Shown here: piece after piece, positions 40,433 to 50,938 of the stretch
How the letters are laid out: every line of letters starts with the position of its first letter
How positions within the stretch are numbered: position 1 is the first letter of the stretch
NCBI GenBank assembly: GCA_963791595.1
Contig: CAWBTF010000001.1
Coordinates: 62,001-126,000, forward strand
Direction: 5' to 3'
Length of the DNA: 64,000 nt
Source: JAEMQF01 sp963791595
GTDB taxonomy: Bacteria > Pseudomonadota > Gammaproteobacteria > Burkholderiales > Burkholderiaceae_C
Program-made: the position numbers and the translations under genes
Notes under the pieces: model-generated
Database searches by the model: none
Told to the model about the DNA's origin: nothing
The model's input: the letters and a program-made list of their open reading frames with translations, nothing else

Positions 40433-41792
40433 ATGCACCCTCTGCCTCCACGGAACAACCGGATCACGACGTGGGCCGGGACGAGTGTCATGGCGCGGGC
40501 CTGCGGCGTGGCCGCCGCCGCCCTGGGCTTCAGCGCGGGCGTGGCGGCAATCGATTTCGGGCCCTTCAGTCTCACCGGCTTCGCGAAGGTCGACGTCACA
40601 CGCATCAGCAGCGACTGCCCGCAGAAGGACTGTCAGGTCGAAAAATTCGCCAGCAAGGAGTTCGTCTGGTCGGATGAGCTGGTCCAAGGCGTCGGCTACG
40701 GGTCCGGCAACACCGATGTCACGCTGTTCCAGCCGTACCTGGGCGCCAAGTTCGACTTGCCGCGCGGGTTCAAGCTGTCGGGCCTGCTGAGCCAGCGCTG
40801 GCGCGACGGCAAGGAGGACTTCGAGGGCTTCTGGTACGAGAAGAACGTCGCCCTCAGCCACGAGGACTATGGCCGCCTGGGCGTGGGCGCCATGACCACG
40901 CGCGCCTGGAGCATTGCCGACTTCCCCTTCGGCACCGACATCGGCGTCGGCGATCAGTGGGCCTCATCGGGCGCCGGCTACGGCCTGCTCACGCGCGCCC
41001 TGCGCTACACCTCGCGCCCGTTCGACGTGGCCGAAGGCGACCTGGTGGTCGAAGCCACCTATGACGTCGGCGTGAGCGGCTGGAAGAAGAACAAGCCTCG
41101 CTTCTGGGAACTGTGGTTCCAGTACCGCCGCGGTGACCTGGGGCTGGACGTCATGTTTCAGGAAGGCAAGAACGGCGGCCCCACCTCCTTCGGTCACGCG
41201 CCTTTCAGCAGCTTGTTCTGCGACTCGCGGTTCGACCAGGCACTGGGCGGCTCAAGCCAAGGCATCGCGATGATCATGGCGCGCTACAAGCTGGATGCGA
41301 AGCTCGAACTCTATGGCGGATTGCGGCGCAACCGCTGGAGCGGCGCGTACGCCAAGTTCCTGCAATCCGCGCGCGACAACCCGGCCGGCTTCGACATCTG
41401 GAACAACCCGTTCAACGTCGACTGGAGCCGCGACCTCGGCGGCGGCGTCTACAAGGGCTACTCCGCCACCTCGAACGATGCGGTGCTCGGTGCGCGCTAC
41501 CAGATCTCGCAGAAGCTGGCCGCCTACACCGGCATGGTCTACCTCGGCACCGCCAAGACCGACAACCCGTCAGAGCGCGGGCAGTCGAACTGGGCCACGT
41601 TCAACGCCGTCGGTCGTGAGCTACGACTACGGTCATGGCCTGCGCCTGAACGGCACGGTCGGCCTGGTGAACTACGGCAGACGCGGCCTCTCCCCGACCA
41701 GCATGCCCAGCCACCAGGCGTTCACCGGCATCGACTCGCGCCTCGAAAAGCGCGGCAACTGGATCGGCGCCGGCGCGACCTTCACCTTCTGA
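40433..41792 (+). CDS. Outer-membrane porin-like beta-barrel protein, one frameshift
   Basis: Likely the outer-membrane channel for glucan oligosaccharides. An N-terminal export signal (MARACGVAAAALGFSAGVAA from in-frame ATG 40490) leads into IDFGPFSLTGFAKVDVTR. Alternating strands continue to a C-terminal GNWIGAGATFTF ending in Phe, the barrel-assembly signal. ATG 40433 precedes this but gives a long pre-sequence. The frame breaks near 41613, where removing one G joins NAV to VSYDYGHGLRLNGTVGLVNYG. It does not show the usual Gram-negative porin signature, so its class is inferred. The GH17 gene follows after 25 bp. Confidence 0.75.
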
Positions 41793-41817
41793 CATGCACT
41801 CGCTCGAGGTCACTCCC

Positions 41818-43570
41818 ATGAAGCCATCGCCCCCGCGCGTCTCCACGATTCGCGCCGCACTCGCGGCGCTGCTGGTCGTCATCCTGGTCGCCTGCGGCGG
41901 CGGTGGTGGCGTGCCCTACAACGGCGTGCAGATCCGCCCGCTGAGCCCGGAGTTCACCGCACGAAAGGCGGTGGCCTACGGCGCTTACCGCACCGCGAGG
42001 AACCCCTCGGAGCTGGCCGCGGAGGTGATCCCGCCGGCCAACCTCAAGCAGGACCTCGACCTGATGCTGGCCGCGGGCTTCCGCATGATCCGCATCTTCT
42101 CCAGCGACGACAAGGTGGCCCGGCAGACCCTGCAAGTCATCGTCGACAACAACCTCAACATGAAGGTTCAGCTCGGCGCCTTCATCCGTGGCGACGCGTC
42201 TGCCTCGGCAGCCGAGCTGCCGGCCATCTATGCCGACAACGAAGCATCGATCGCGCAAGCCGTTGCGCTGGCCAACAACCCGGCGTTCAAGGACATCATC
42301 CTGGCCGTCAGCATCGGCAACGAGACCCAGGTCGACTTCTCCGGTGTCCGCACCCAGCCTGAGACTCTCGCTGGGTACATCCGCACGGTGCGCAACCAGA
42401 TCACGCAACCCGTGACCACCGACGACAACTGGCTCGCCTGGGCCCGCATGCCGGCGGTGATCACCAACGAGGTCGACTTCGCTTCCATCCACACCTACGC
42501 CCAGCTCGACACGTTCTTCGACCCGAAACTCTTCGACTGGCGCCAGAAGGACGTGCCCGAAGTCAGCCGCGCGGCCGCGATGATGGACGCCGTCCTGGTC
42601 GAAACCAAGCGCCAGTACGGCGAGGCGCGCAAGGCTTTCGACGGCAGGGGGCTGTCCTACATGCCGATCACCGTCGGCGAGACCGGCTGGAACGTGCTCG
42701 ATCCGCGCCTGTCGTTCCGCGCCCACCCGGTGAACCAGAAGATGTATTTCGACCGCATCACCGCGTGGGCCAGACGAAGGCAGGACCGGCCCAGGACCCG
42801 ATGCCGTGTTCTATTTCGTGGCCTTCGACGAGCCGTGGAAACAAGGCGACGACGGCTGGGGCCTGTTCAACAAGGACCGTCAGGCGCGCTATGCGATCCA
42901 GGCCATCAATCCGAACAACTCGCCAGCAGGCGGGGCCACCTGGGTCTGGGCGCCGGGCGCGCTCACCGACGCCGATGCGCTGTTCTTCCGCCCGCCGGTG
43001 GTCAACACGGCGATCACCGAGAACAAGTACACCCTGTACACCGACGTGGCGCCGGGCGCCTCCGAAGTGCGCCCCACGGGCCTGAGCTGGGACGCCTTCG
43101 ACGGCACCACCGCTGCCCGCAACGAGTTCTCTCCCAACTTCGGACCGGGCGATGCCGCCAACGGCCTGGAGATCACGCCACAGCCGGCCAGCTTCGGCTG
43201 GGGCCTGGTGCGGCAGTCACCGACGGCCGCCACGGACAACCTGTCGAATTACGCGGCCAGCGGCGCGCTGAAATTCTGGATCCGCACCACCTACCCGGGC
43301 AAGATCGAAATCGGCATCGGTACCGACACGCCCGATCGCGAGCCGCAGGAGGCCTATCTGCAGCTGCAGCCGGGCGACTTCGGCTACTGCAACACCGGCG
43401 CGTGGTGCCAGGTGACGATTCCGCTGCAGGACTTCATCGCCAAGAACCCCAGGCTCGATCTGTCGCTGGTGCTGTCGCGTTTCATCATCGCCGACGTGTA
43501 CTCGCGCACCGGCAACGCGCCAGGCAGCACCGTCAAGCTGACCCTCGACGGCATCCACTGGTCGAGGTAA
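41818..43570 (+). CDS. GH17-type beta-1,3-glucanase lipoprotein, one frameshift
   Basis: A lipoprotein signal (ALLVVILVACGGGG) targets it to a membrane facing the periplasm or cell surface. The GH17 domain shows KAVAYGAYRTARNP, FRMIRIFSSDD, the acid/base Glu in VSIGNETQVDF and the nucleophile Glu in ITVGETGWNV. It then breaks near 42776, and one removed base restores DEGRTGPGPDAVFYFVAFDEPWK. After the catalytic domain, about 220 residues form a C-terminal module (NPNNSPAGGATWVWAPGAL...KLTLDGIHWSR) that looks like a binding domain. ATG 41818 has GAGG upstream. Confidence 0.88.
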
Positions 43571-43619
43571 GGCGCCGCGGGCACGCGGTGCCCGCTGCCT
43601 GCCTGCGCGTCGCGATCGA

Positions 43620-44980
43620 ATGAGCCTGCAACGATTTGTCCTGAGCACGCGCGACGGCGGCCAGCGCCTGTCCGAGCAGGCGCTGTCGCGTCATGTAGAT
43701 GACGGCCAGCGGCGCCTGCCCCGCCTGGTGATCGACACCTCGCGCCGCTACCAGACCCACCTCGGCTTCGGCGGCGCCTTCACCGAGGCGGCGGCCACGG
43801 TCTGGCAGGCGCTTCCCGAGGCGCAGCGCGAGCAGTTGCTGCGCGATTACTTCGACCCCGAGCACGGCCATGGCTACACGCTCGGCCGCGTGCACATCAA
43901 TTCCTGCGACTTCGCGCTCGGTAACTACGCGCACGTCGAGCAGCGCGGACGACTACGCGCTCGCCAGCTTCAGCGATCGAGCGCGACCGCCGCGCCCTGC
44001 TGCCCTTCATCCGCGCCGCGCAACGCGTGGCGGGCCGCCCGCTGCAGCTGCTGGCCTCGCCGTGGAGCCCGCCGGCGTGGATGAAGACCAACGGCGACAT
44101 GAACCACGGCGGCCGCCTGAAACCCGAGTGCCGCGCCGCCTGGGCGCAGTGTTTCGTTCGCTTCATCCGCGCCTACGCAGCCGAAGGCGTGCCGGTCTGG
44201 GGCGTCTCGGTGCAGAACGAGCCCATGGCGCAGCAGGTCTGGGACTCCTGCCTCTACACGGCCGAGGAAGAGCGCGACTTCGTGCGCGACCATCTCGGGC
44301 CCGCGCTGCGCGACGCCGGGCTCGGCGACGTGAAGATCGTGATCTGGGACCACAACCGCGACCTGATGGTCGAGCGCGCCCGGGTGGTCTACGACGACGC
44401 GCAGGCAGCCCGCTTCGTCTGGGGCACCGGCTTTCACTGGTACGGCCCCGAGCACTTCGACGCCGTGCAGCAGGTCCACGACGCCTGGCCCGACAAGCAC
44501 CTGCTGTTCACCGAAGGCTGCCAGGAGGGCGGGCCGCACGTCGGCCCCATCGAGTCCTGGCTAGTCGGCGAACGCTACGCGCGCAACATCGTCAACGATC
44601 TCAACCGCTGGACCGTCGGCTGGATCGACTGGAACCTGCTGCTCGACGAGCGTGGTGGCCCCAACCACGTGGGCAATCTGTGCAGCGCACCGGTGCTGGC
44701 CGACACCGCAACGGGCGCGCTGATGCACCAGAGCGCCTACTGGGTGCTTGGCCACTTCGCACGCTTCATCCAGCCCGGTGCGCGGCGCGTGCTGTCGGTC
44801 GCGGCGCAGGAAGTCGACGCCTGCGCCTTCACCAACCCCGACGGTTCGACCGCGGTCGTGGCCGCCAATCGCAACGACAGCGGGTTGCGCTTCGCGCTGT
44901 GCGTCGACGACACATCCAGCGTGGTCGAGCTGCCGCCCCACTCGATCGTGACCTGCGTCGTCGCGGGCGCAACGGCATGA
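43620..44980 (+). CDS. GH30-family beta-glycosidase, two frameshifts
   Basis: Related to glucosylceramidase-type and beta-1,6-glucanase GH30 enzymes. It could remove beta-1,6 branches from laminarin-like glucans. Conserved blocks are HLGFGGAFTEAAA, NSCDFALGNYAH, SPWSPPAWMKTNGDM, the acid/base Glu in VSVQNEPMA, GTGFHWYGPE and the nucleophile Glu in LFTEGCQ, followed by the C-terminal beta domain (VAAQEVDACAFTNPDGSTAVVAANRND). Breaks near 43941 and 43977 each need one base removed, giving HVESADDYALASFSIERDRR. I see no signal peptide, so it may act in the cytoplasm. The stop overlaps the next ATG. Confidence 0.87.
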
Positions 44981-47900
44981 CCACGCCCGCCGCCATGCAG
45001 GGGCGCTTCGTCGACGGCGGCGACGAGACCTGGTACCGCATCGACGGCCACGACCACGCGCCGCCCTTCTTCGTCGCGCTGGCCAGCGACAGCGACGTCT
45101 GGGCCTACGTCTCCACCGCGGGCTCGCTCGCCGCCGGACGGCGCGATGCCGAGGGCGCGTTCTTTCCGTACGAGACGGTGGACCGCATCCACCGGCGCTG
45201 GGAGCACACCGGGCCGCGCACCTGGATCCGCCTGCTCGACGGCGAACGCACCGAACTCTGGCAGCCCTTCGCGCCGCGGCTCGAAGGCGGCGTCGGGCCG
45301 CGCTCGGTGTGGAAGAACCTGTCGGGCACGCGCTTACGCTTTCGCGAAGAACATCCGTCCAGGCGCATCGCCTTCGAACACGAATGGTCGAGCGCCGCGG
45401 ACCTGGGCCTGGTGCGCAGCGTGCGCCTGTGGACCAGTGGCGAGGCGATCCGCGTTGAGGTGCTCGATGGCCTGTTGAACCTGGTGCCGCCCGGCGTCGG
45501 CGTCGCGCACGCGACGACAATGAGCTGCCTGACCGACGCCTACAAGTGGAACGAGCTCGCCGCCGGCGGGCGGCTCGGCCTGTACACGCTGTGCGCCCGG
45601 ATCTGGGACCGTGCCGAACCGAAGGAGTCGTTCGAGGCGCTGGTGGCCTGGCATGCCGGGCTGCCGGCGGGCAGCCGCACGCTGCTCTCGGATGCGCAGG
45701 TGGGCGCGTTCTGCCGCGGCGAGGGCGTCGAGACCGAGGCGCTCACCCGCGGCCGGCGCGGCGCGTTCCTCGTGCACTTTGCGGCCGCACTCGATGGCCG
45801 CGGCCTGGCGTGGCACCAGGTCATCGATTCGCCGCGCTCGCAGGTGCAGGCGGCCAATCTGGCCGCGCGGCTGGCCGCCGGCGACGGCACACCCGCTCAG
45901 ATCGGCGCCGCCATCGCCGCCAACACCGCCGGGCTCGACGAACTGCTCGCACGCGCCGATGCCTTCCAGCAGTCGGCCGACCCGATGGCTGCGGCCCACC
46001 ACCGCGCCAACGTGCTGTTCAACATCATGCGCGGCGGCGTGTTCGCGACGGGAACGCGCCTGGACCGCGACGATCTGCGCGCCTTCATCGCGCAGCGCCA
46101 TCGGCCACTGGCCGCGACGCTGGCCGCGACGCTCGAGCGCTGGCCGGCGCAGATCGAACGCGACGACGCGATCGAAGCCGTGCGCGCGGCCGGCGGTGCG
46201 CACGCCGAGCGGCTCGTGCTCGGCTACCTGCCACTGACGTTCAGCCGCCGCCACGGCGACCCGAGCCGGCCCTGGAACAGGTTCAACATCCGCGTGCGAG
46301 ACGAAGCCGGGCATCGGGTCATCAACCACGAAGGCAACTGGCGCGACATCTTCCAGAACTGGGAAGCGCTGCTGCCCAGCGAGCCGGCCTACGCCGGCTC
46401 GATGATCGAAACCTTCCTTGGCGCGATGACGCCGGACGGCTACAACCCCTACCGGATCGGCCGCGATGGCATCGACTGGGAGGTCATCGAGCACGAGAAC
46501 CCGTGGAGCAACATCGGCTACTGGGGCGACCATCAGGTGGTGTACCTGCTGCGCCTGCTCGAGGCCGCGCAGGCGCACGAGCCCGGCCTGCTGCCCGGCC
46601 TGTGGGACCGTGCGCTGTACAGCTTCGCCGACGTGCCGTACCGCCTGAAGCCGCACGCCGAGCAGACGGCCCGGCCCAAGGCCACGATCGTGTTCGACGA
46701 CGCCGTGCACGCGCGCGCGCTGGCGCGTGCCGCGCGTGTGGGTTCCGACGGGCGCATGGTCTGTGACGAACACGATCGCCCCGTGCTGGCCACGCTCGCC
46801 GAGAAGCTGGCCATCATCGTGCTGGTCAAGGCCGGCAGCCTGGTGCCTGGCGGCGGCCTGTGGCTGCACACGCAGCGGCCCGAATGGAACGACGCCAACA
46901 ACGCGCTGGTCGGCAACGGGCTGTCGGTGGTGACGCTGGCGCACCTGCGGCGCTTCCTGCATTTTATCGATGCCATGCCCGCTGCCGAGCGACCGTTCGA
47001 CCTGTCGGCGGCAACGCTCGACGCCTTGCTGCGCTTCGGTGAGCTGGTGCGCGGCACGGCGCCGTCGTCGGCCGACGATCCCATGGCGCGACGCGCCTTC
47101 CTCGACCAGGCGGGTGCGATCCTCGACGCGTGGCGCGTGCAGGCCTACCAGGGCAGCCGCGGGCGCACGCCTGCGCGCGCACCGGCGGGCCTGCTGCGCG
47201 ACCTCGCGCGTCACCTGTTGCCGCTCATCGATGTCACGCTCGCGCGCTGCCGGCGCGGCGACGGCCTCTTCCACAGCTACAACCTGGTCGACTTCTCGAC
47301 CGCGGGGCGCGCCGAGATCAGCCATCTGTACCCGATGCTCGAAGGGCAGGTGGCGATGTTGTCCTGCGGCTTCCTGTCGCCGGCCGAGTCGGTGCAGCTG
47401 CTCGATACGATGTTCGCGAGCACGCTGTTCGATCCGAAGCGGCGCAGCTTCATGCTCTATCCCGACCGTGCGCTGCCGGGCTTCCTCGAGCGCAATCGCC
47501 TTGACGACGCCGCGCTGGCGCTGCCGGTGGTGCAGACGATCCTCGCCGCGCGACGTTCCGACTTGCTGCAACAACAGGATGACGGCACCGTGCGCTTCGC
47601 CCCCGCGCTGTCGAACCGGGCCGACCTCGAAGCGGCCGGCGCCGACCTCGGTGAGCCGCTCGCACCGCTGGCGGCGGCCTACGATCGGCTGTTGCGGCAC
47701 CGCGAGTTCACCGGCCGCTCGGGCACCATGTTCGCGTACGAGGGCCTGGGCTGCATCTACTGGCACATGGTCGCCAAGCTGCTGCTCGCGGTGCAGGAAT
47801 GCGTGTTCAAGGCCTCCGACGACGGCGCGCCTGAACTGGCCGTGCTGATTGCGCATTACCGCCGCGTGCGCGATGGCATCGGCTACCGCAAGAGCGCGGC

Positions 47901-48270
47901 CGAGTACGGCGCGTTCCCGGCCGACCCCTACAGCCACACCGCGGCCGAGGGCGGCGCGCAGCAGCCGGGCATGACCGGGCAGGTGAAGGAAGAAATCCTG
48001 ACGCGCTGGGGCGAGCTCGGCCTGCGCTTCGAGGCCGGGATGATCCGCTTCGACCCGGTGCTGCTCGACCCGGCCGAAGTACCGCACGAGGGCGCCTTGA
48101 GCTTCACGCTCGCGCGCGTGCCCTACCGCATCCGGCGCGGCGCGGCCCTGCGCGTGCGCACGCTCGTCGCGCAGCGCTGGGTCGAGCATGCGCAAGCGCG
48201 CTTCGATCCGCAAGCGGCTGAGGCCGTCGAGATCGACTTGCCGCAAGACCTCCAAATGACCCGAACCTGA
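44977..48270 (+). CDS. GH94-clan phosphorylase, GH149/GH161-like (probable beta-1,3-glucan phosphorylase)
   Basis: A 1097-residue cytoplasmic protein with no signal. The catalytic region holds WNDANNALVGNGLSVV, which aligns with the WND general-acid motif of GH94 phosphorylases; the Asp is residue 639. NWRDIFQNWEALLPSEPAYAGSMIETFLGAMTPDGYNPYRIG and NPWSNIGYWGDHQVVYLLRLLE are blocks I associate with the long GH149/GH161 phosphorylases acting on beta-1,3-oligoglucans. GMTGQVKEEILTRWGELG near the C terminus is also phosphorylase-like. Context (GH81, GH17, GH30 and a sugar transporter) supports release of glucose 1-phosphate from laminari-oligosaccharides. Choice between GH149 and GH161 is not firm. 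Confidence 0.78.
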   Translation: MTTPAAMQGRFVDGGDETWYRIDGHDHAPPFFVALASDSDVWAYVSTAGSLAAGRRDAEGAFFPYETVDRIHRRWEHTGPRTWIRLLDGERTELWQPFAPRLEGGVGPRSVWKNLSGTRLRFREEHPSRRIAFEHEWSSAADLGLVRSVRLWTSGEAIRVEVLDGLLNLVPPGVGVAHATTMSCLTDAYKWNELAAGGRLGLYTLCARIWDRAEPKESFEALVAWHAGLPAGSRTLLSDAQVGAFCRGEGVETEALTRGRRGAFLVHFAAALDGRGLAWHQVIDSPRSQVQAANLAARLAAGDGTPAQIGAAIAANTAGLDELLARADAFQQSADPMAAAHHRANVLFNIMRGGVFATGTRLDRDDLRAFIAQRHRPLAATLAATLERWPAQIERDDAIEAVRAAGGAHAERLVLGYLPLTFSRRHGDPSRPWNRFNIRVRDEAGHRVINHEGNWRDIFQNWEALLPSEPAYAGSMIETFLGAMTPDGYNPYRIGRDGIDWEVIEHENPWSNIGYWGDHQVVYLLRLLEAAQAHEPGLLPGLWDRALYSFADVPYRLKPHAEQTARPKATIVFDDAVHARALARAARVGSDGRMVCDEHDRPVLATLAEKLAIIVLVKAGSLVPGGGLWLHTQRPEWNDANNALVGNGLSVVTLAHLRRFLHFIDAMPAAERPFDLSAATLDALLRFGELVRGTAPSSADDPMARRAFLDQAGAILDAWRVQAYQGSRGRTPARAPAGLLRDLARHLLPLIDVTLARCRRGDGLFHSYNLVDFSTAGRAEISHLYPMLEGQVAMLSCGFLSPAESVQLLDTMFASTLFDPKRRSFMLYPDRALPGFLERNRLDDAALALPVVQTILAARRSDLLQQQDDGTVRFAPALSNRADLEAAGADLGEPLAPLAAAYDRLLRHREFTGRSGTMFAYEGLGCIYWHMVAKLLLAVQECVFKASDDGAPELAVLIAHYRRVRDGIGYRKSAAEYGAFPADPYSHTAAEGGAQQPGMTGQVKEEILTRWGELGLRFEAGMIRFDPVLLDPAEVPHEGALSFTLARVPYRIRRGAALRVRTLVAQRWVEHAQARFDPQAAEAVEIDLPQDLQMTRT

Positions 48271-48280
48271 AAGAGACACC

Positions 48281-50635
48281 ATGTCTGCCACCCCTACCAC
48301 GCGCAAGGTCCCGTTCGGTCAGAAGGTCGCCTTCGGTCTGGGCATGCTGGCCAACCAGATGTTCCCGGCCGCTTTAGGCATCTTCATGGTGGTGTTGGTG
48401 CAGGACATGGGCTTCCCGACCTGGATGTGGGGCATCCTGTTCTTCCTGCCGCGCGCCTACGACGCGGTCATCGACCCGATCATGGGTTTCATCTCCGACA
48501 ACACGCGGTCGAAGTGGGGCCGGCGCCGACAGTACGTCTTCATCGGCGCGATCATGCTGGGTGTGGGCTTCGTCGCGATGTGGCAGCTCCAGCGCGCGGA
48601 CGGGTTGACCTACAACTTCGTCTACTTCCTGTTCTGGTCACTCGTGTTCTTCACCGGGCTGACCGTCTTCAGCATCCCCTACGTGGCCATGGGCTACGAG
48701 ATGAGCGACGACTTCCACGAGCGCACCAGCATCATGGCCGTGGCGCAGTGGATCGGCCAATGGGCCTGGGTCATCGCGCCGTGGTTCTGGGTCGTGATGT
48801 ACGACCCGAAGTGGTTCCCCAATGCCGACACCGCCGCGCGCACGCTCTCCATCTGGGTCGGCGTGGCGTGCATGCTGCTGGCGATGGTGCCGGCCATCTT
48901 CCTCCCCAGCCGCTCGACCCAGGACGACACCCACCTCGTCCCGCTGACCTTCGCCAACGTGGGTCGGGGCTTCAAGGAGTTGGTGGACGGCTTCAAGGAG
49001 GCCTTCGGCTGCGTGCCGTTCCGCAAGCTGTGTTTCGCCACCTTCCTGATCTTCAACGCCTTCAACACGGTGGCGGCGTTCTCGTTCTTCATCGTCGTCT
49101 ACCACCTGTTCAAGGGCGACACCGCGGCGGCAGGCATCTGGCCCACGCTGTTCGGCAGCATCGGCGCGCTCGTCACCACCTTCGCGGTGATCCCCACCGT
49201 GGCCTGGATGTCCAAGAAGACGGGCAAGAAGGTCGCCTTCATGCTCTCGCAGGGCATCTCCGTCATCGGCTACATCCTGCTGTGGTTCCTGATGGTGCCC
49301 GGCAAGCCCTGGATGTTCATGTTCGCGCTGCCGTTCTTCTCGTTCGGCATCGGCGGCCTGTTCACGCTGATGATGTCGATGACGGCCGACGTCTGCGACC
49401 TCGACGAGCTGGCCACCGGCAAGCGCCGCGAAGGCATCTTCGGCGCCATCTACTGGTGGATGGTGAAGCTGGGCTTCGCCATCGCGGGCCTGCTCAGCGG
49501 GGCCATCATGGCGTTCGTGGCCTTCACGCCGGGCGCCGCATCGCAGCCCGCAGGTGCGGTGGACGGCCTGCGCCTCTTCTACTCCGGCGTGCCCATCTTC
49601 GGCACGCTGCTGGCGATGTGGTTCATGCGCGACTACGACCTCGACGAGAAACGCGCAATGGAGGTACACGCCGAGCTCGAACGGCGCAAGCGGCAGGCCG
49701 CCGCCGGGTCGTCGCAGGGCACAGGGGCACGGGACTGGCTGGTCTCGCACGGCCTGCTGCTGCCGAACGTGGAACGCTCGCCGCTGGCGGGCAGAACGGC
49801 CGACGAAGTCCGGGCGCTGTATGCCGAGCAATTCCAGGCCGGCCTGTACGGCCTGTGCTTCAGCGCCTACGCCGAGGGGCAGAAGGCGGGGGACCAGCTG
49901 CTGGCCTCAAACGTCGGCCGGCGCATCGACCTCATCGCGCCGCACACGCGCTGGGTGCGCTCCTTCGCCTGCACCGAGGGGCACGAAGCGATCCCCCGGC
50001 TGGCGCGCACCAAGGGCCTGAAGACGATGGTCGGGGCCTGGATCAGCCACGACCGCGAACGCAACGAACGCGAGATCGAGGCGCTGATCAAACTGTGCCA
50101 GGAAGGCATGGTCAACCTCGCGGTGGTGGGCAACGAGGTCCTGCTGCGCGGGGAGCTGCCCGAGGCCGAGTTGCTGGCCCTCATTGCACGCGTCAAGGCG
50201 GCCGTGCCGGAAGATGTGCCGGTGGGCTGTGTCGACGCCTACTTCCAGTTCCTGGAGCGGCCGGCGCTCACCGCCGCCTGCGACGTGCTGCTGCCCAACT
50301 GCTACCCGTTCTGGGAAGGCGCCGACATCGCCGTGGCCGCGCAGTACCTGCGCCGCATGCACGCGCTGGTGAAGGCCGCCGCCGGCGAAGGCAAGCCCGT
50401 CATCGTGGCCGAGACCGGCTGGCCCGGCAAGGGCCAGCCCGTGGCCGCGGCCGTGCCCTCGCCCGACAACGCGATGAAGTACTTCATCGACGTCCAGCAG
50501 TGGGCCCGCGGCGAAGGGGTCAAGCTGTTCTACTTCTCCTCGTTCGACGAACCGTGGAAGCTCGGGCAGGAGGGGGAAGTGGGCACGCAGTGGGGGCTGT
50601 GGGACAAGGACGAGCGGGCGAAGCACGGCCGGTAG
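48281..50635 (+). CDS. GPH-type sugar symporter fused to a GH17 domain
   Basis: One unbroken 784-residue frame with two parts. Residues about 1-460 are a glycoside-pentoside-hexuronide:cation symporter: twelve hydrophobic segments, PRAYDAVIDPIMGFISDNTRSKWGRRRQYV and MTADVCDLDELATGKRREGIFGAIYWWMVKLG. After a charged linker (about 460-500), residues about 505-784 are a GH17 domain: YGLCFSAYAEGQ, the acid/base Glu in VVGNEVLLRGELP and the nucleophile Glu in VIVAETGWPGKGQP, and YFSSFDEPWKLGQEG. GPH symporters end in the cytoplasm, so the hydrolase should face inward. The GH17 part closely resembles the gene at 56920-57969. Confidence 0.92.
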   Translation: MSATPTTRKVPFGQKVAFGLGMLANQMFPAALGIFMVVLVQDMGFPTWMWGILFFLPRAYDAVIDPIMGFISDNTRSKWGRRRQYVFIGAIMLGVGFVAMWQLQRADGLTYNFVYFLFWSLVFFTGLTVFSIPYVAMGYEMSDDFHERTSIMAVAQWIGQWAWVIAPWFWVVMYDPKWFPNADTAARTLSIWVGVACMLLAMVPAIFLPSRSTQDDTHLVPLTFANVGRGFKELVDGFKEAFGCVPFRKLCFATFLIFNAFNTVAAFSFFIVVYHLFKGDTAAAGIWPTLFGSIGALVTTFAVIPTVAWMSKKTGKKVAFMLSQGISVIGYILLWFLMVPGKPWMFMFALPFFSFGIGGLFTLMMSMTADVCDLDELATGKRREGIFGAIYWWMVKLGFAIAGLLSGAIMAFVAFTPGAASQPAGAVDGLRLFYSGVPIFGTLLAMWFMRDYDLDEKRAMEVHAELERRKRQAAAGSSQGTGARDWLVSHGLLLPNVERSPLAGRTADEVRALYAEQFQAGLYGLCFSAYAEGQKAGDQLLASNVGRRIDLIAPHTRWVRSFACTEGHEAIPRLARTKGLKTMVGAWISHDRERNEREIEALIKLCQEGMVNLAVVGNEVLLRGELPEAELLALIARVKAAVPEDVPVGCVDAYFQFLERPALTAACDVLLPNCYPFWEGADIAVAAQYLRRMHALVKAAAGEGKPVIVAETGWPGKGQPVAAAVPSPDNAMKYFIDVQQWARGEGVKLFYFSSFDEPWKLGQEGEVGTQWGLWDKDERAKHGR

Positions 50636-50938
50636 GTCACCTTGGGTGCGGGGCCTTTCGCGCCGAAGCTGCGCGATGCGCGCAAAGCAAACGCGTGGAC
50701 GCGAAGGCCGTACGTCGGTGCGCGGCCACAAGGCGTCATACCGAAGCGACCGGCTGGTTGCCTACTCGACACCTGCCCAGCTACCCATCCAAGTCGCGGC
50801 AAAAGCGAGTCTCGATGGCGCGGAGTCTCGGTGAGCATTGCGCCAGTCCGGTCATGATCCCCAGACCACACGCATTGGAGAGTGCTGCCGTCCTTGATGA
50901 TTGAGGGCTCGATGCACAGAGCCAGGCGATGCCTGTCT
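50636..50938. other. Gap after the transporter fusion
   Basis: No gene, hairpin with a T-run, or recognisable operator is seen. The upstream gene and the isomerase gene at 50939 converge here. Confidence 0.4.

Noticed and set aside
45334..48306. A very long open frame (about 990 codons) on the minus strand opposite the phosphorylase gene
   Set aside because: It is a GC-rich shadow. The plus-strand protein has conserved family motifs, while the minus translation is Arg/His/Gln-rich with no recognisable domain.
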